From Micromonosporaceae bacterium (GTDB lineage: Bacteria; Actinomycetota; Actinomycetes; Mycobacteriales; Micromonosporaceae), in contig JADGHA010000214.1 in NCBI GenBank assembly GCA_019689695.1, forward strand, positions 1 through 7,191: a stretch of DNA of 7,191 nucleotides. The letters are read 5' to 3'. Made by a program: the position numbers and the translations under genes. Below the pieces are notes generated by a model. It had not been told where the DNA came from. It saw nothing but the letters and a program-made list of their open reading frames with translations, and made no database searches. Every line of letters starts with the position of its first letter. The stretch's first letter is position 1. Positions 1 through 6,225 of this stretch are shown piece by piece.

Positions 1-1044
1 GAGTACGGGCGGGCGGCGAAGCCGGGTGGGGAGGTCTCGGCCGGAGGGGTGCTGGCGGAGCACGCGGCGGTACGCGAGGCGGTGGGCGTCTTCGACGTGT
101 CGCATCTGGGCAAGGTACGGGTCAGCGGGCCGGGCGCGGCCGCGTTCGTCAACTCCTGCCTCACCAACGACCTCGGCAGGATCAAGCCGGGCCAGGCGCA
201 GTACACGCTGTGCTGCGACGACCCGACCGGTGGCGTGGTCGACGACCTCATCGCCTACCTGTACGCCGACGACCACGTCCTCCTGATCCCCAACGCGGCG
301 AACACCGCGGAGGTGGTGCGCCGGCTGGCCGCGGCGGCGCCGCCGCCGGTCACCGTCGTCAATGAGCACGAGCAGTACGGCGTACTGGCCGTGCAGGGCC
401 CCCGCTCGCCCGAGGTGCTGGCCGCGCTCGACCTACCCACCTCCCATCCGTACATGAGCTTCGAGCCGGCCCGGTTCCGCGGAGCCGAAGTGACGGTCTG
501 CCGTACCGGATACACCGGGGAGCACGGGTACGAGCTCGTCGTCCCCGCGGCTCGGGCCGGCGAGGTGTGGGACGCGGTGCTGGAAGCCGGCCAGCCGTAC
601 GGCATCCGCCCCTGCGGCCTCGGCGCCCGCGACACCCTGCGGACGGAGATGGGGTACCCGTTGCACGGCCAGGACCTGAGCCTCGAGATCACCCCGGTCC
701 AGGCGCGGGCCGGGTGGGCGGTCGGCTGGTCCAAGCCGGCGTTCTGGGGCCGGCAGGCGCTGCTCGCCGAGAAGGCGGCCGGGCCGCGCCGGCTGCTGTG
801 GGGCCTGGAGGCGGTCGACCGGGCGATCCCGCGTCCGCACATGACCGTCCACAGTGGTGGGCGGCAGGTCGGTGAGGTCACCAGCGGCACCTTCTCGCCG
901 ACGAAGAAGGTGGGCATCGCGCTCGCCCTGCTGGACACCGCGGCCGGGCTGGCCGACGGATCACCGGTCGAGGTGGACGTCCGGGGCCGACGGGCGGCGA
1001 TGCGCGTGGTGAAGCCACCGTTCGTGACGCCGTCCGTGCGTTGA
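1..1044 (+). CDS. gcvT: Aminomethyltransferase (glycine cleavage system T-protein), 5' end cut by window edge
   Basis: The T-protein takes the aminomethyl group carried on lipoylated H-protein, releases ammonia and passes the one-carbon unit to tetrahydrofolate, in the cytoplasm. The frame is open to base 1, giving 347 residues against about 370 for the family, so only a short N-terminal piece is missing. Family signatures seen: VLAEHAAVREAVGVFDVSHL near residues 17-36, TNDLGRIKPGQAQYTLCC, GGVVDDLI (Asp81-Asp82 of the visible part, by recall the position of the catalytic Asp), RTGYTGEHGYEL, RDTLRTEMGYPLHGQDL, and a C-terminal GEVTSGTFSPTKKVGIAL. A GTG at 49 could be read as a start, but it would remove the conserved N-terminal strand, of which EYG at residues 1-3 seems to be the end. 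Between that EYG and VLAEH lies a Gly/Ala-rich insertion of about a dozen residues. No gcvH, gcvP or other partner is visible. YgfZ is a less likely alternative given length and motifs. Confidence 0.9.
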   Translation, partial: EYGRAAKPGGEVSAGGVLAEHAAVREAVGVFDVSHLGKVRVSGPGAAAFVNSCLTNDLGRIKPGQAQYTLCCDDPTGGVVDDLIAYLYADDHVLLIPNAANTAEVVRRLAAAAPPPVTVVNEHEQYGVLAVQGPRSPEVLAALDLPTSHPYMSFEPARFRGAEVTVCRTGYTGEHGYELVVPAARAGEVWDAVLEAGQPYGIRPCGLGARDTLRTEMGYPLHGQDLSLEITPVQARAGWAVGWSKPAFWGRQALLAEKAAGPRRLLWGLEAVDRAIPRPHMTVHSGGRQVGEVTSGTFSPTKKVGIALALLDTAAGLADGSPVEVDVRGRRAAMRVVKPPFVTPSVR

Positions 1045-1046
1045 TT

Positions 1047-1064
1047 CGGCCCCTTCGGGGGTTG
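1047..1064 (+). terminator. UUCG-tetraloop hairpin just after gcvT
   Basis: Two bases after the gcvT stop, CGGCCCC and GGGGTTG form a 7-bp stem (five G-C pairs and two G-U wobbles) closed by a TTCG tetraloop at 1054-1057, an exceptionally stable loop. There is no T-tract, only TTGTCC around 1062-1067. In high-GC actinomycetes terminators often lack a U-tract, so a weak terminator or a 3'-end stabilising hairpin is plausible. Its position between gcvT and an unrelated protease gene supports a boundary role, but function is inferred. Confidence 0.45.
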
Positions 1065-1115
1065 TCCCGGACCTGGTACGGCATTCATGCTGGTCACCAC
1101 GTTCACGCTCAATGG

Positions 1116-1120
1116 GGAGG
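1116..1120 (+). promoter_or_regulatory. Shine-Dalgarno sequence that fixes the protease start
   Basis: GGAGG at 1116-1120, within a GGGGAGGG run, lies six bases before the ATG at 1127. An in-frame ATG at 1112 overlaps this site and would place the SD inside the coding region, so 1127 is preferred. No convincing promoter was seen in the 60 bases upstream; TTGTCC at 1062-1067 resembles a -35 box, but no matching -10 follows. Confidence 0.75.
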
Positions 1121-1126
1121 GTGTCC

Positions 1127-4100
1127 ATGGCAGGCCGTACCTTTTCGCCGCTTTCGTCGGCGGTCTCTGTCGTCGGGGCGGTGGTCCTCGCCTCGGGGGT
1201 GCTGAGTGCGGTCGCCGCACCGGCCAGCGCCGCGCCGCCCAGCGCCGCGCCGCCCGGCACCACGGCGCTCGGCGCCGGTGTCGAGTCGCCGACCGGCCGG
1301 TGGATCGTCCAGCTCGCCGAGCCGTCGGTCGCCGCGCACTCGCGCGCCACCGGCCACCAGCGGCTCGACCTGGCCTCGGCGGACAGCACCGCGTACGCCG
1401 GGCACCTGCGCGAGGCGCAGCGCAGCTTCGCCGAGCGGATGCGCCAGGTGGCGCCGGGCGCCCGGATCAGCACCGAGTACCGGACCGTCCTCAATGGAAT
1501 GGCGGTGCGGATGTCCAGCGCGGAGGCGGCGAAGGTGCGCCAGCTGCCCGGCGTCGTCGGAGTGACCCCGGACGTACCGTACAAGCTGGACATGTTCGCC
1601 ACGCCGCAACAGATCGGCGCGCCCGCCCTGTGGCAGAAGGTCGGCGGCCAGGCCCACGCCGGCGAAGGGGTGAAGGTGGCGGTCATCGACTCCGGCATCT
1701 TCGTGCGCAAGGCGGCGGACGGCTCGTACGCCGGCAACCCCTGCTTCGACGACAAGGGATACCGCGCGCCGCGCGGCTACCCCAAGGGGGACACCCGGTT
1801 CACCAACAACAAGGTGATCGTGGCCCGCGCGTTCTTCCGCCCGGACGACCCGCCGATCGCCGGTGAGGACACCCCCATCCAGGGCACCAACGAAGCCAGC
1901 CCGCACGGCACCCACGTGGCCGGCACCATCGCCTGTAACGCCGGCACCAAGGTGACCTACCAGGGCGCTGAGGTCACCATCAGCGGCGTGGCGCCGCGGG
2001 CGTACCTGATGAACTACCGGGTCTTCTACCCGAGCCGCAGCAGCGAGGACTTCCAGAACGGCAACGCGTACGTGGTCGAGCTGGTCAAGGCGATCGAGCA
2101 GGCGGTGGCCGACGGAGCCGACGTGATCAGCAACTCCTGGGGCTCCAGCTACCAGAACACCTTCGCCTGGCCGGACCCGGTGGTGCAGGCCGCCGAGGAC
2201 GCGGTCGACGCCGGCGTGACCATGGTCTTCGCCAACGGCAACGGCGGCCCGGACACCGCGACCACCGGCGCGCCGGCCAACTCGCCGAAGGTGATCGGCG
2301 TCGGCGCGGTGACCAAGAACGCCACGATCGTGCCCGGCGTGGTCAACGTGACCGCCCCGGCCCCGGTCCCGCCGGCGCTGACCAACATGGGCGCCGGGCC
2401 GGCCGGGTTCGGGCCGCAGCTGACCACCCGGTTCGGGCCCGCACCGTTCGTCCCGGCGCAGGCGGTGGCCACCGACCACAGCTCGCTGGGGTGTTCGCTG
2501 GCCGGGGACACCAGCCCGTTCCCGCCGGGCTCGGTGAGCGGCAAGATCGTGCTGATCGAGCGCGGCGTCTGCGAGTTCAGCGTGAAGGTGTTCAACGCGC
2601 AGCGCGGTGGCGCGGTCGCCGCCCTGGTCTACAACTCGGCCGCGAACGGGGACACCATCCAGTCGATGGGTCCCGGCACGCACGCGGCGGACGTCACCAT
2701 CCCGTCCTGGTTCCTCCGCCGCTCCGACGGGCTGGCCATGGTCGACTTCAGCACCTCGTCCGGCGGCACGGCCGAGGCCGAGTTCAGCTACGGGCCGCAA
2801 GCCACCGCGAACGTCGGCGACATCATGGCCGCTTTCAGCTCCCGGGGACCGACACAGGAGAAGCTGCTCAAGCCAGACCTGGTCGCCCCCGGCGTGGACG
2901 TGGTCTCGTCCGGGTACGGCAGCGGCGCCTACCCCGGGCCGTTCACCGGGTTCGGCTCGGCCTCCGGCACCAGCATGGCCACCCCGCACGTGGCTGGCTC
3001 CGCCGCGCTGCTGCTCCAGCTGCATCCACGGTGGACACCGGAGCAGGTCAAGTCGGCGCTGATGAACACCGCCACCGAAGACGTCTTCCTGGACACCGGC
3101 CGGACCGTCCGGGCCGGCGTGCTGGACCGGGGAGCCGGGCGGATCGACCTGGCCAGGGCGGCGGACCCGGGGCTGACCCTGTCCCCGCCGAGCCTGTCCG
3201 GCGGCGAGATCACCGCCGGCCACTCGGTCTCGTTCAAGATCCGCGCGACCGACGTCGGCGGGTCCGGCACCTGGGACGTCGCGGCGACCGCGACCAGCGG
3301 CCTGTCGGTGAGCCTCGGCGCCACCTCGATCAAGGTTCACCGCCGGGGGTCGGCCACCGTGTCCGTGCGGCTGACCGCGCCCGGCACCGCCGCGCCCGGC
3401 GACTACCAGGGTGAGATCGTGCTCACCCGCCGCGGCGGCGGTGGCCAGCTGCACGTTCCACTGTGGGTACGGGTGGTGCCGAACGGCGCGCAGAAGCAGG
3501 TCCTGCTCGTCGACGACGACGGCTCGTCCGCGAGCGACGACTTCGCCGACTACGCGGCGGTGTACCGCGCCGTGCTGGACCGTTTGGGCGTCAGCTACGA
3601 CTACCGGGACGCGTGGAACGACGGGTTCCCGTCGTTCAACGAGCTGTTCGGGTACCGGACCGTGGTGGTCTTCACCGGTGACAACACCAGCTTCGACACC
3701 AGCGGGTTGACCCCGAGCGACCACAACCGGCTCTCCGAATGGCTGGACAGCGGCGGGCGGCTGCTCGCGTTCGGCCAGAATTTCGCCGAGACCTCGGACG
3801 ACAACAGCTTCGAGTCCACCCGGCTCGGCCGGGCCCGGCTCTACCACGGCTACCTGGGTGTCGCCGAGGAGGACGGCTCGCTCTACGACGGCGCGCCGCC
3901 GGCACCCACCGCCGCCGGCGAGGGCCCGTTCGCCGGGCAGTCGCTGACCCTGTCGCAGCCCTCCATCGAGGCGACCTCGCCGCTCGGGGACACCGACACC
4001 TACCACGCGATGTCCACGATGACCCGCTTCTTCCGTCCGCTCTCCAGCGGCGCGGCGCCCGGCTGGGGCATCGGGTTCGGCCGGTCGTCGGAGCCCAGCC

Positions 4101-4477
4101 TCGCCGAGTCCCGGCTGCAGTTCCTCTACCGCAGCGCCGTGCTGGGCTTCGGCCTGGAGGGGGTCAGCGGCACCGCCACCCAGGACGCCCTGACCAAGGG
4201 GCTGCTGGACTGGCTGCTCGACTCGCCGACGGTGTCCAGACTGGACACCAAGGTGCAGCACGGCAAGACGGTCACCTTCACCGCCGGGGTCAGCTCCACT
4301 GCCGGCGCGGCGTTCACCACGTTCCGGTGGGACTTCGGTGACGGCACCCCGGTGGTCATAACGACGGGCCCGGTGGTGACGCACCGGTTCCGGGGTGGTG
4401 GCAAGCACCTGGTCACGGTGGAGGCGACGGACGCCCTGGGCCACCGCGCCCTCGGCAGCCGGCTCGTCTTCCGCTAG
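1127..4477 (+). CDS. Secreted multidomain subtilisin-like (S8) serine protease with PA and PKD domains
   Basis: A 1116-aa secreted protease. Residues 1-35 are a signal peptide (hydrophobic core about 12-31, cleavage after ASA). A propeptide of I9 type, which in this family chaperones and inhibits the enzyme, spans about 58-149 (RWIVQLAE to VVGVTPD). The catalytic triad is visible: Asp188 in VAVIDSGI, His260 in HGTHVAG, Ser616 in GTSMATPHVAG. The oxyanion-hole Asn is probably Asn372, in FANGNGGP rather than the usual AAGNxGP. A protease-associated (PA) domain (about 425-545, KIVLIERGVCEFSVKVFNA) is inserted between Asn372 and Ser616, as in many large S8 enzymes. C-terminal regions: an Ig/Fn3-like beta domain (about 680-786), a Rossmann-like domain (about 790-1037, VLLVDDDGS near its start, GGRLLAFGQNF later) resembling ThuA/GATase-1 folds, and a PKD domain (about 1040-1116, WDFGDG at 1068-1073, HLVTVEATDALG). 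No LPXTG motif or C-terminal membrane helix is seen, so release into the medium is expected. Substrate is unknown; extracellular protein degradation is the default inference. It starts 82 bases after gcvT and appears to be its own transcription unit. Confidence 0.93.
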   Translation: MAGRTFSPLSSAVSVVGAVVLASGVLSAVAAPASAAPPSAAPPGTTALGAGVESPTGRWIVQLAEPSVAAHSRATGHQRLDLASADSTAYAGHLREAQRSFAERMRQVAPGARISTEYRTVLNGMAVRMSSAEAAKVRQLPGVVGVTPDVPYKLDMFATPQQIGAPALWQKVGGQAHAGEGVKVAVIDSGIFVRKAADGSYAGNPCFDDKGYRAPRGYPKGDTRFTNNKVIVARAFFRPDDPPIAGEDTPIQGTNEASPHGTHVAGTIACNAGTKVTYQGAEVTISGVAPRAYLMNYRVFYPSRSSEDFQNGNAYVVELVKAIEQAVADGADVISNSWGSSYQNTFAWPDPVVQAAEDAVDAGVTMVFANGNGGPDTATTGAPANSPKVIGVGAVTKNATIVPGVVNVTAPAPVPPALTNMGAGPAGFGPQLTTRFGPAPFVPAQAVATDHSSLGCSLAGDTSPFPPGSVSGKIVLIERGVCEFSVKVFNAQRGGAVAALVYNSAANGDTIQSMGPGTHAADVTIPSWFLRRSDGLAMVDFSTSSGGTAEAEFSYGPQATANVGDIMAAFSSRGPTQEKLLKPDLVAPGVDVVSSGYGSGAYPGPFTGFGSASGTSMATPHVAGSAALLLQLHPRWTPEQVKSALMNTATEDVFLDTGRTVRAGVLDRGAGRIDLARAADPGLTLSPPSLSGGEITAGHSVSFKIRATDVGGSGTWDVAATATSGLSVSLGATSIKVHRRGSATVSVRLTAPGTAAPGDYQGEIVLTRRGGGGQLHVPLWVRVVPNGAQKQVLLVDDDGSSASDDFADYAAVYRAVLDRLGVSYDYRDAWNDGFPSFNELFGYRTVVVFTGDNTSFDTSGLTPSDHNRLSEWLDSGGRLLAFGQNFAETSDDNSFESTRLGRARLYHGYLGVAEEDGSLYDGAPPAPTAAGEGPFAGQSLTLSQPSIEATSPLGDTDTYHAMSTMTRFFRPLSSGAAPGWGIGFGRSSEPSLAESRLQFLYRSAVLGFGLEGVSGTATQDALTKGLLDWLLDSPTVSRLDTKVQHGKTVTFTAGVSSTAGAAFTTFRWDFGDGTPVVITTGPVVTHRFRGGGKHLVTVEATDALGHRALGSRLVFR
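1226..1255 (+). repeat. Two tandem 15-bp units just after the signal peptide codons
   Basis: The 15-mer AGCGCCGCGCCGCCC occurs at 1226-1240 and again at 1241-1255 without change. It encodes SAAPP twice, straddling the predicted signal peptidase site and forming an Ala/Pro-rich linker before the propeptide. It is probably a slippage duplication in a tolerant linker. Confidence 0.8.
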
Positions 4478-4488
4478 TACCCATCCCT

Positions 4489-4548
4489 GGTGGGGGGGCC
4501 GGGGGGGCCCCCCCCCCCCCCCAGGGGGGGGGCCCCGGGGGGCCCACC
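4489..4548. terminator. Extreme G/C homopolymer block forming a strong hairpin after the protease gene
   Basis: Starting 12 bases after the protease stop, this block is made only of G and C except for T4491, A4523 and A4546. It has G runs at 4492-4498, 4501-4507, 4524-4532 and 4537-4542 and a run of 15 C at 4508-4522. Bases 4504-4516 pair perfectly with 4524-4536 (13 bp) around a 7-base loop, and GGTGGG at 4489-4494 can pair with CCCACC at 4543-4548. The location fits a terminator without a T-tract. Four G runs also allow a G-quadruplex. Homopolymers this long are error-prone in sequencing, so exact run lengths may be wrong. The remainder of the gap to the next gene (4549-4667) shows nothing I can name. 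Confidence 0.5.
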
Positions 4549-4667
4549 GTCTGTCCGGAGCAAGGTCGGCACATTGCGCGTCGTCGTGCTCGACTGTGCC
4601 GGCGCGGCGCGGTGGCCGGCTGCCGGGCAACGGTGATCGGCGTCCGGCGTGGCCGTTCCACCCGCCG

Positions 4668-4673
4668 TACCAT
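4668..4673 (+). promoter_or_regulatory. Likely -10 box of a leaderless promoter for the membrane-protein gene
   Basis: TACCAT fits the actinobacterial -10 pattern TANNNT. Its first base is 12 bases before the A of the ATG at 4680, so transcription would begin at the start codon. No Shine-Dalgarno sequence precedes that ATG, which agrees with a leaderless mRNA. No clear -35 box was seen. Confidence 0.55.
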
Positions 4674-4679
4674 CGACGC

Positions 4680-5177
4680 ATGACGACCGAGTCACCCCAG
4701 GCGACCGAGTCCCCCCAGGCGCCGACGTCGGCGACCAGGCCGCCCCTGCGGCTGCCCCGGCGGTGGCCCTTCGGCCAGGACGCCACCGGGGTGATCGCCG
4801 CGATCGCCGTCGTCGTCGTGCTGATCTACGGCCTGACCCTGCTGAACCGCCAGGCGGAGATCTACCGGGAGGCGGGGGCGGCGGCGTTCGAGGCCGCCAC
4901 CGGCGCGCTGGTCGCCCAGGTCCTGGTGTTCCTCGCGCTGCTCGGCGCCGGCGCCGCCTACCGCCGCGGGTACCCGATGCGGTGGGTCGGGCTGGCCGCC
5001 GGCCTGGCCGGGGCGTTGGCGGTGGCGTTCGCGCTGCTGCCGCACCTCGCGGCCGGGCACGACTGGCTGACCACCCTGCTGGGCTTCCTCGTCGCGATCG
5101 TCTTCGACCTCGTGCTCGCCGTCGAGGTCCTGCTGGCGACCGTGTACGCGCCGCTGTGGTGGGAGCGGCAGCGCTAG
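4680..5177 (+). CDS. Small four-helix integral membrane protein of unknown function
   Basis: A 165-aa protein I do not recognise. Residues 1-36 form a hydrophilic, Pro/Ser/Thr-rich tail that begins with TESPQA twice and becomes basic (RPPLRLPRRW). Four hydrophobic segments follow at about 37-55, 74-93, 101-121 and 130-157. A short charged stretch (NRQAEIYREAG) lies between the first two, a YRRGYPMR loop between the second and third, and the chain ends in WWERQR. The positive residues before helix 1 and between helices 2 and 3, and the basic C-terminus, suggest both termini are cytoplasmic. No catalytic or ligand motif is visible. The ATG at 4680 was chosen because it has a -10 hexamer at exactly -12 and the protein then starts cleanly; the frame is open further upstream through the G/C block, which is not credible coding sequence. 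It ends in a 4-base overlap with the convergent reductase gene. Confidence 0.8.
   Translation: MTTESPQATESPQAPTSATRPPLRLPRRWPFGQDATGVIAAIAVVVVLIYGLTLLNRQAEIYREAGAAAFEAATGALVAQVLVFLALLGAGAAYRRGYPMRWVGLAAGLAGALAVAFALLPHLAAGHDWLTTLLGFLVAIVFDLVLAVEVLLATVYAPLWWERQR
4686..4721 (+). repeat. Two 18-bp tandem units encoding TESPQA twice
   Basis: Bases 4686-4703 and 4704-4721 differ only at one third-codon position (TCA versus TCC). They encode TESPQA-TESPQA in the hydrophilic tail ahead of the first membrane helix. This is probably an in-frame duplication in a disordered region. Confidence 0.75.
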
Positions 5178-6151
5178 AAGCCCTCCGGCGCCCGCGGTGT
5201 GTAGTGCTCCTCCAGACGGCGTAGCTCGTCGTCGCTGAGCTTCAGCTCCACCGCGGCGACCGCGTCGGCCAGGTGCTGCGGCTTGGTCACGCCCACGATC
5301 GGCGCGGTCACCGCCGGCTTGTGCAGCAGCCACGCGAGCGCGACCTGGGCGCGGGACACGCCACGCTGCTGCGCCACCTCGGTCAGCGCCGCGAAAATCC
5401 GGCGGTCGGACTCCTCTGCCTGCCGGTACAGAGTGCTGCCGAACCGGTCGGTCTCGCTGCGCTTGGTGGTGACGCCCGGGTCGCGGGTCAGCCGGCCGCG
5501 CGCGAGCGGGCTCCAGGGCAGGACACCGATGCCCTGGTCGAGGCAGAACGGCAGCATCTCCCGCTCCTCCTCGCGCATGATCAGGTTGTACTGGTTCTGC
5601 ATGGAGACGAACCGGGTCCAGCCGTTCAGGTCGGCCACGTACTGGGCCTGGACGAACTGCCAGGTCCACATCGACGACGCGCCCAGGTAGCGCACCTTGC
5701 CGGCGCGGACCAGGTCGTGCAGCGCCTCCATCGTCTCCTCGATGGGGACGTCCGGGTCGTACCGGTGGATCTGGTAGAGGTCGATGTAGTCGGTGCCCAG
5801 CCGGCGCAGGCTCGCGTCGACCTGGGTGAAAATCGCGCCGCGGGACAGCCCGCCGCCGTTGGGGCCGGGGCCCATCCGGTTGAACACCTTGGTGGCGATC
5901 ACCACCTCGTCGCGGCGGGCGAACTCGGCCAGCAGCTTGCCGGTGATCTCCTCGCTGGAGCCCATCGAGTAGACGTTGGCGGTGTCGAAGGTGGTGATGC
6001 CGGCCTCGATCGCCTGCCGCACCAGGGGACGGGCGTCGTCGATGTCGAGCGACCACTCGTGCGTGCCCCGTCCCGGCTCGCCGAAGCTCATGCAGCCCAG
6101 CACCACTGCGGACACCCGCAGTCCGGAGGCTCCCAGCCGACGGTACTCCAT
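5174..6151 (-). CDS. Aldo/keto reductase, YajO-like
   Basis: A 325-aa NADPH-dependent oxidoreductase of the aldo/keto reductase (TIM-barrel) superfamily, cytoplasmic, reducing aldehydes or ketones; the natural substrate cannot be read from sequence. The catalytic tetrad is complete: Asp56 and Tyr61 in FDTANVYSMGSSEE, Lys88 in VVIATKVF, His129 in DLYQIHRYD. Further signatures are LGASGLRVSAVVLGCMSFGE at the N-terminus, PIEETMEALHDLVRAGKVRY, FVSMQNQYNL, REEEREMLPFC, PWSPLARGRLTR, and PIVGVTKPQHL near the C-terminal cofactor site. Overall it closely resembles E. coli YajO as I recall that sequence. The frame runs on to 6331, but the start is placed at the ATG at 6151 (MEYRRLG, the usual family start). 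AGGA lies eight bases upstream and a TANNNT hexamer at -13. An ATG two codons earlier (6157) is the alternative. Its 3' end overlaps the membrane-protein gene by four bases, and it is divergent from the CxxC-protein gene. Confidence 0.92.
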   Translation of the reverse strand: MEYRRLGASGLRVSAVVLGCMSFGEPGRGTHEWSLDIDDARPLVRQAIEAGITTFDTANVYSMGSSEEITGKLLAEFARRDEVVIATKVFNRMGPGPNGGGLSRGAIFTQVDASLRRLGTDYIDLYQIHRYDPDVPIEETMEALHDLVRAGKVRYLGASSMWTWQFVQAQYVADLNGWTRFVSMQNQYNLIMREEEREMLPFCLDQGIGVLPWSPLARGRLTRDPGVTTKRSETDRFGSTLYRQAEESDRRIFAALTEVAQQRGVSRAQVALAWLLHKPAVTAPIVGVTKPQHLADAVAAVELKLSDDELRRLEEHYTPRAPEGF

Positions 6152-6158
6152 GGTCATG

Positions 6159-6164
6159 ATCCTA
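6159..6164 (-). promoter_or_regulatory. Likely -10 box upstream of the aldo/keto reductase
   Basis: On the minus strand TAGGAT (reading 6164 to 6159) lies at -13 to -8 from the ATG at 6151, within one base of the spacing for a leaderless transcript. The AGGA within it could instead act as a Shine-Dalgarno sequence eight bases from that ATG, so the two readings compete. Either one favours 6151 over 6157 as the start. Confidence 0.45.
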
Positions 6165-6213
6165 CTGGGCCCGCTCGATTCGTCGGCCAGCCCGGTTTGA
6201 GCCGGCAGCGCCG

Positions 6214-6219
6214 TAGCAT
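6214..6219 (+). promoter_or_regulatory. Likely -10 box of a leaderless promoter for the CxxC-protein gene
   Basis: TAGCAT begins exactly 12 bases before the A of the ATG at 6226, matching TANNNT. AAGG at 6221-6224 is too close to the ATG to be a good Shine-Dalgarno site. TTGAGC at 6197-6202 resembles a -35 box but is only 11 bases away, too short for a standard promoter. The 74-bp gap to the reductase gene holds both divergent promoters. Confidence 0.55.
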
Positions 6220-6225
6220 CAAGGC

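Noticed and set aside
1062..1090. Possible promoter for the protease (TTGTCC with a downstream -10)
   Set aside because: No TANNNT hexamer occurs at 16-18 bases from TTGTCC, so the match is too weak to list.
1112..1126. Upstream ATG at 1112 as the protease start
   Set aside because: It overlaps the Shine-Dalgarno sequence, which is correctly spaced for 1127, and starting at 1127 gives a cleaner signal peptide.
4395..4679. Extension of the membrane-protein frame upstream into the protease gene and the G/C block
   Set aside because: The translation is low-complexity Gly/Pro and shadow sequence; the -10 hexamer and the absence of any other start signal support 4680.
1109..4786. Very long minus-strand open frame (about 1225 codons) antisense to the protease gene
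   Set aside because: Its composition is the Arg/Gly/Ala/Pro/His-rich pattern typical of shadow frames in high-GC DNA; it has no domains, runs through the G/C block, and lies opposite a clear protease with a full catalytic triad.
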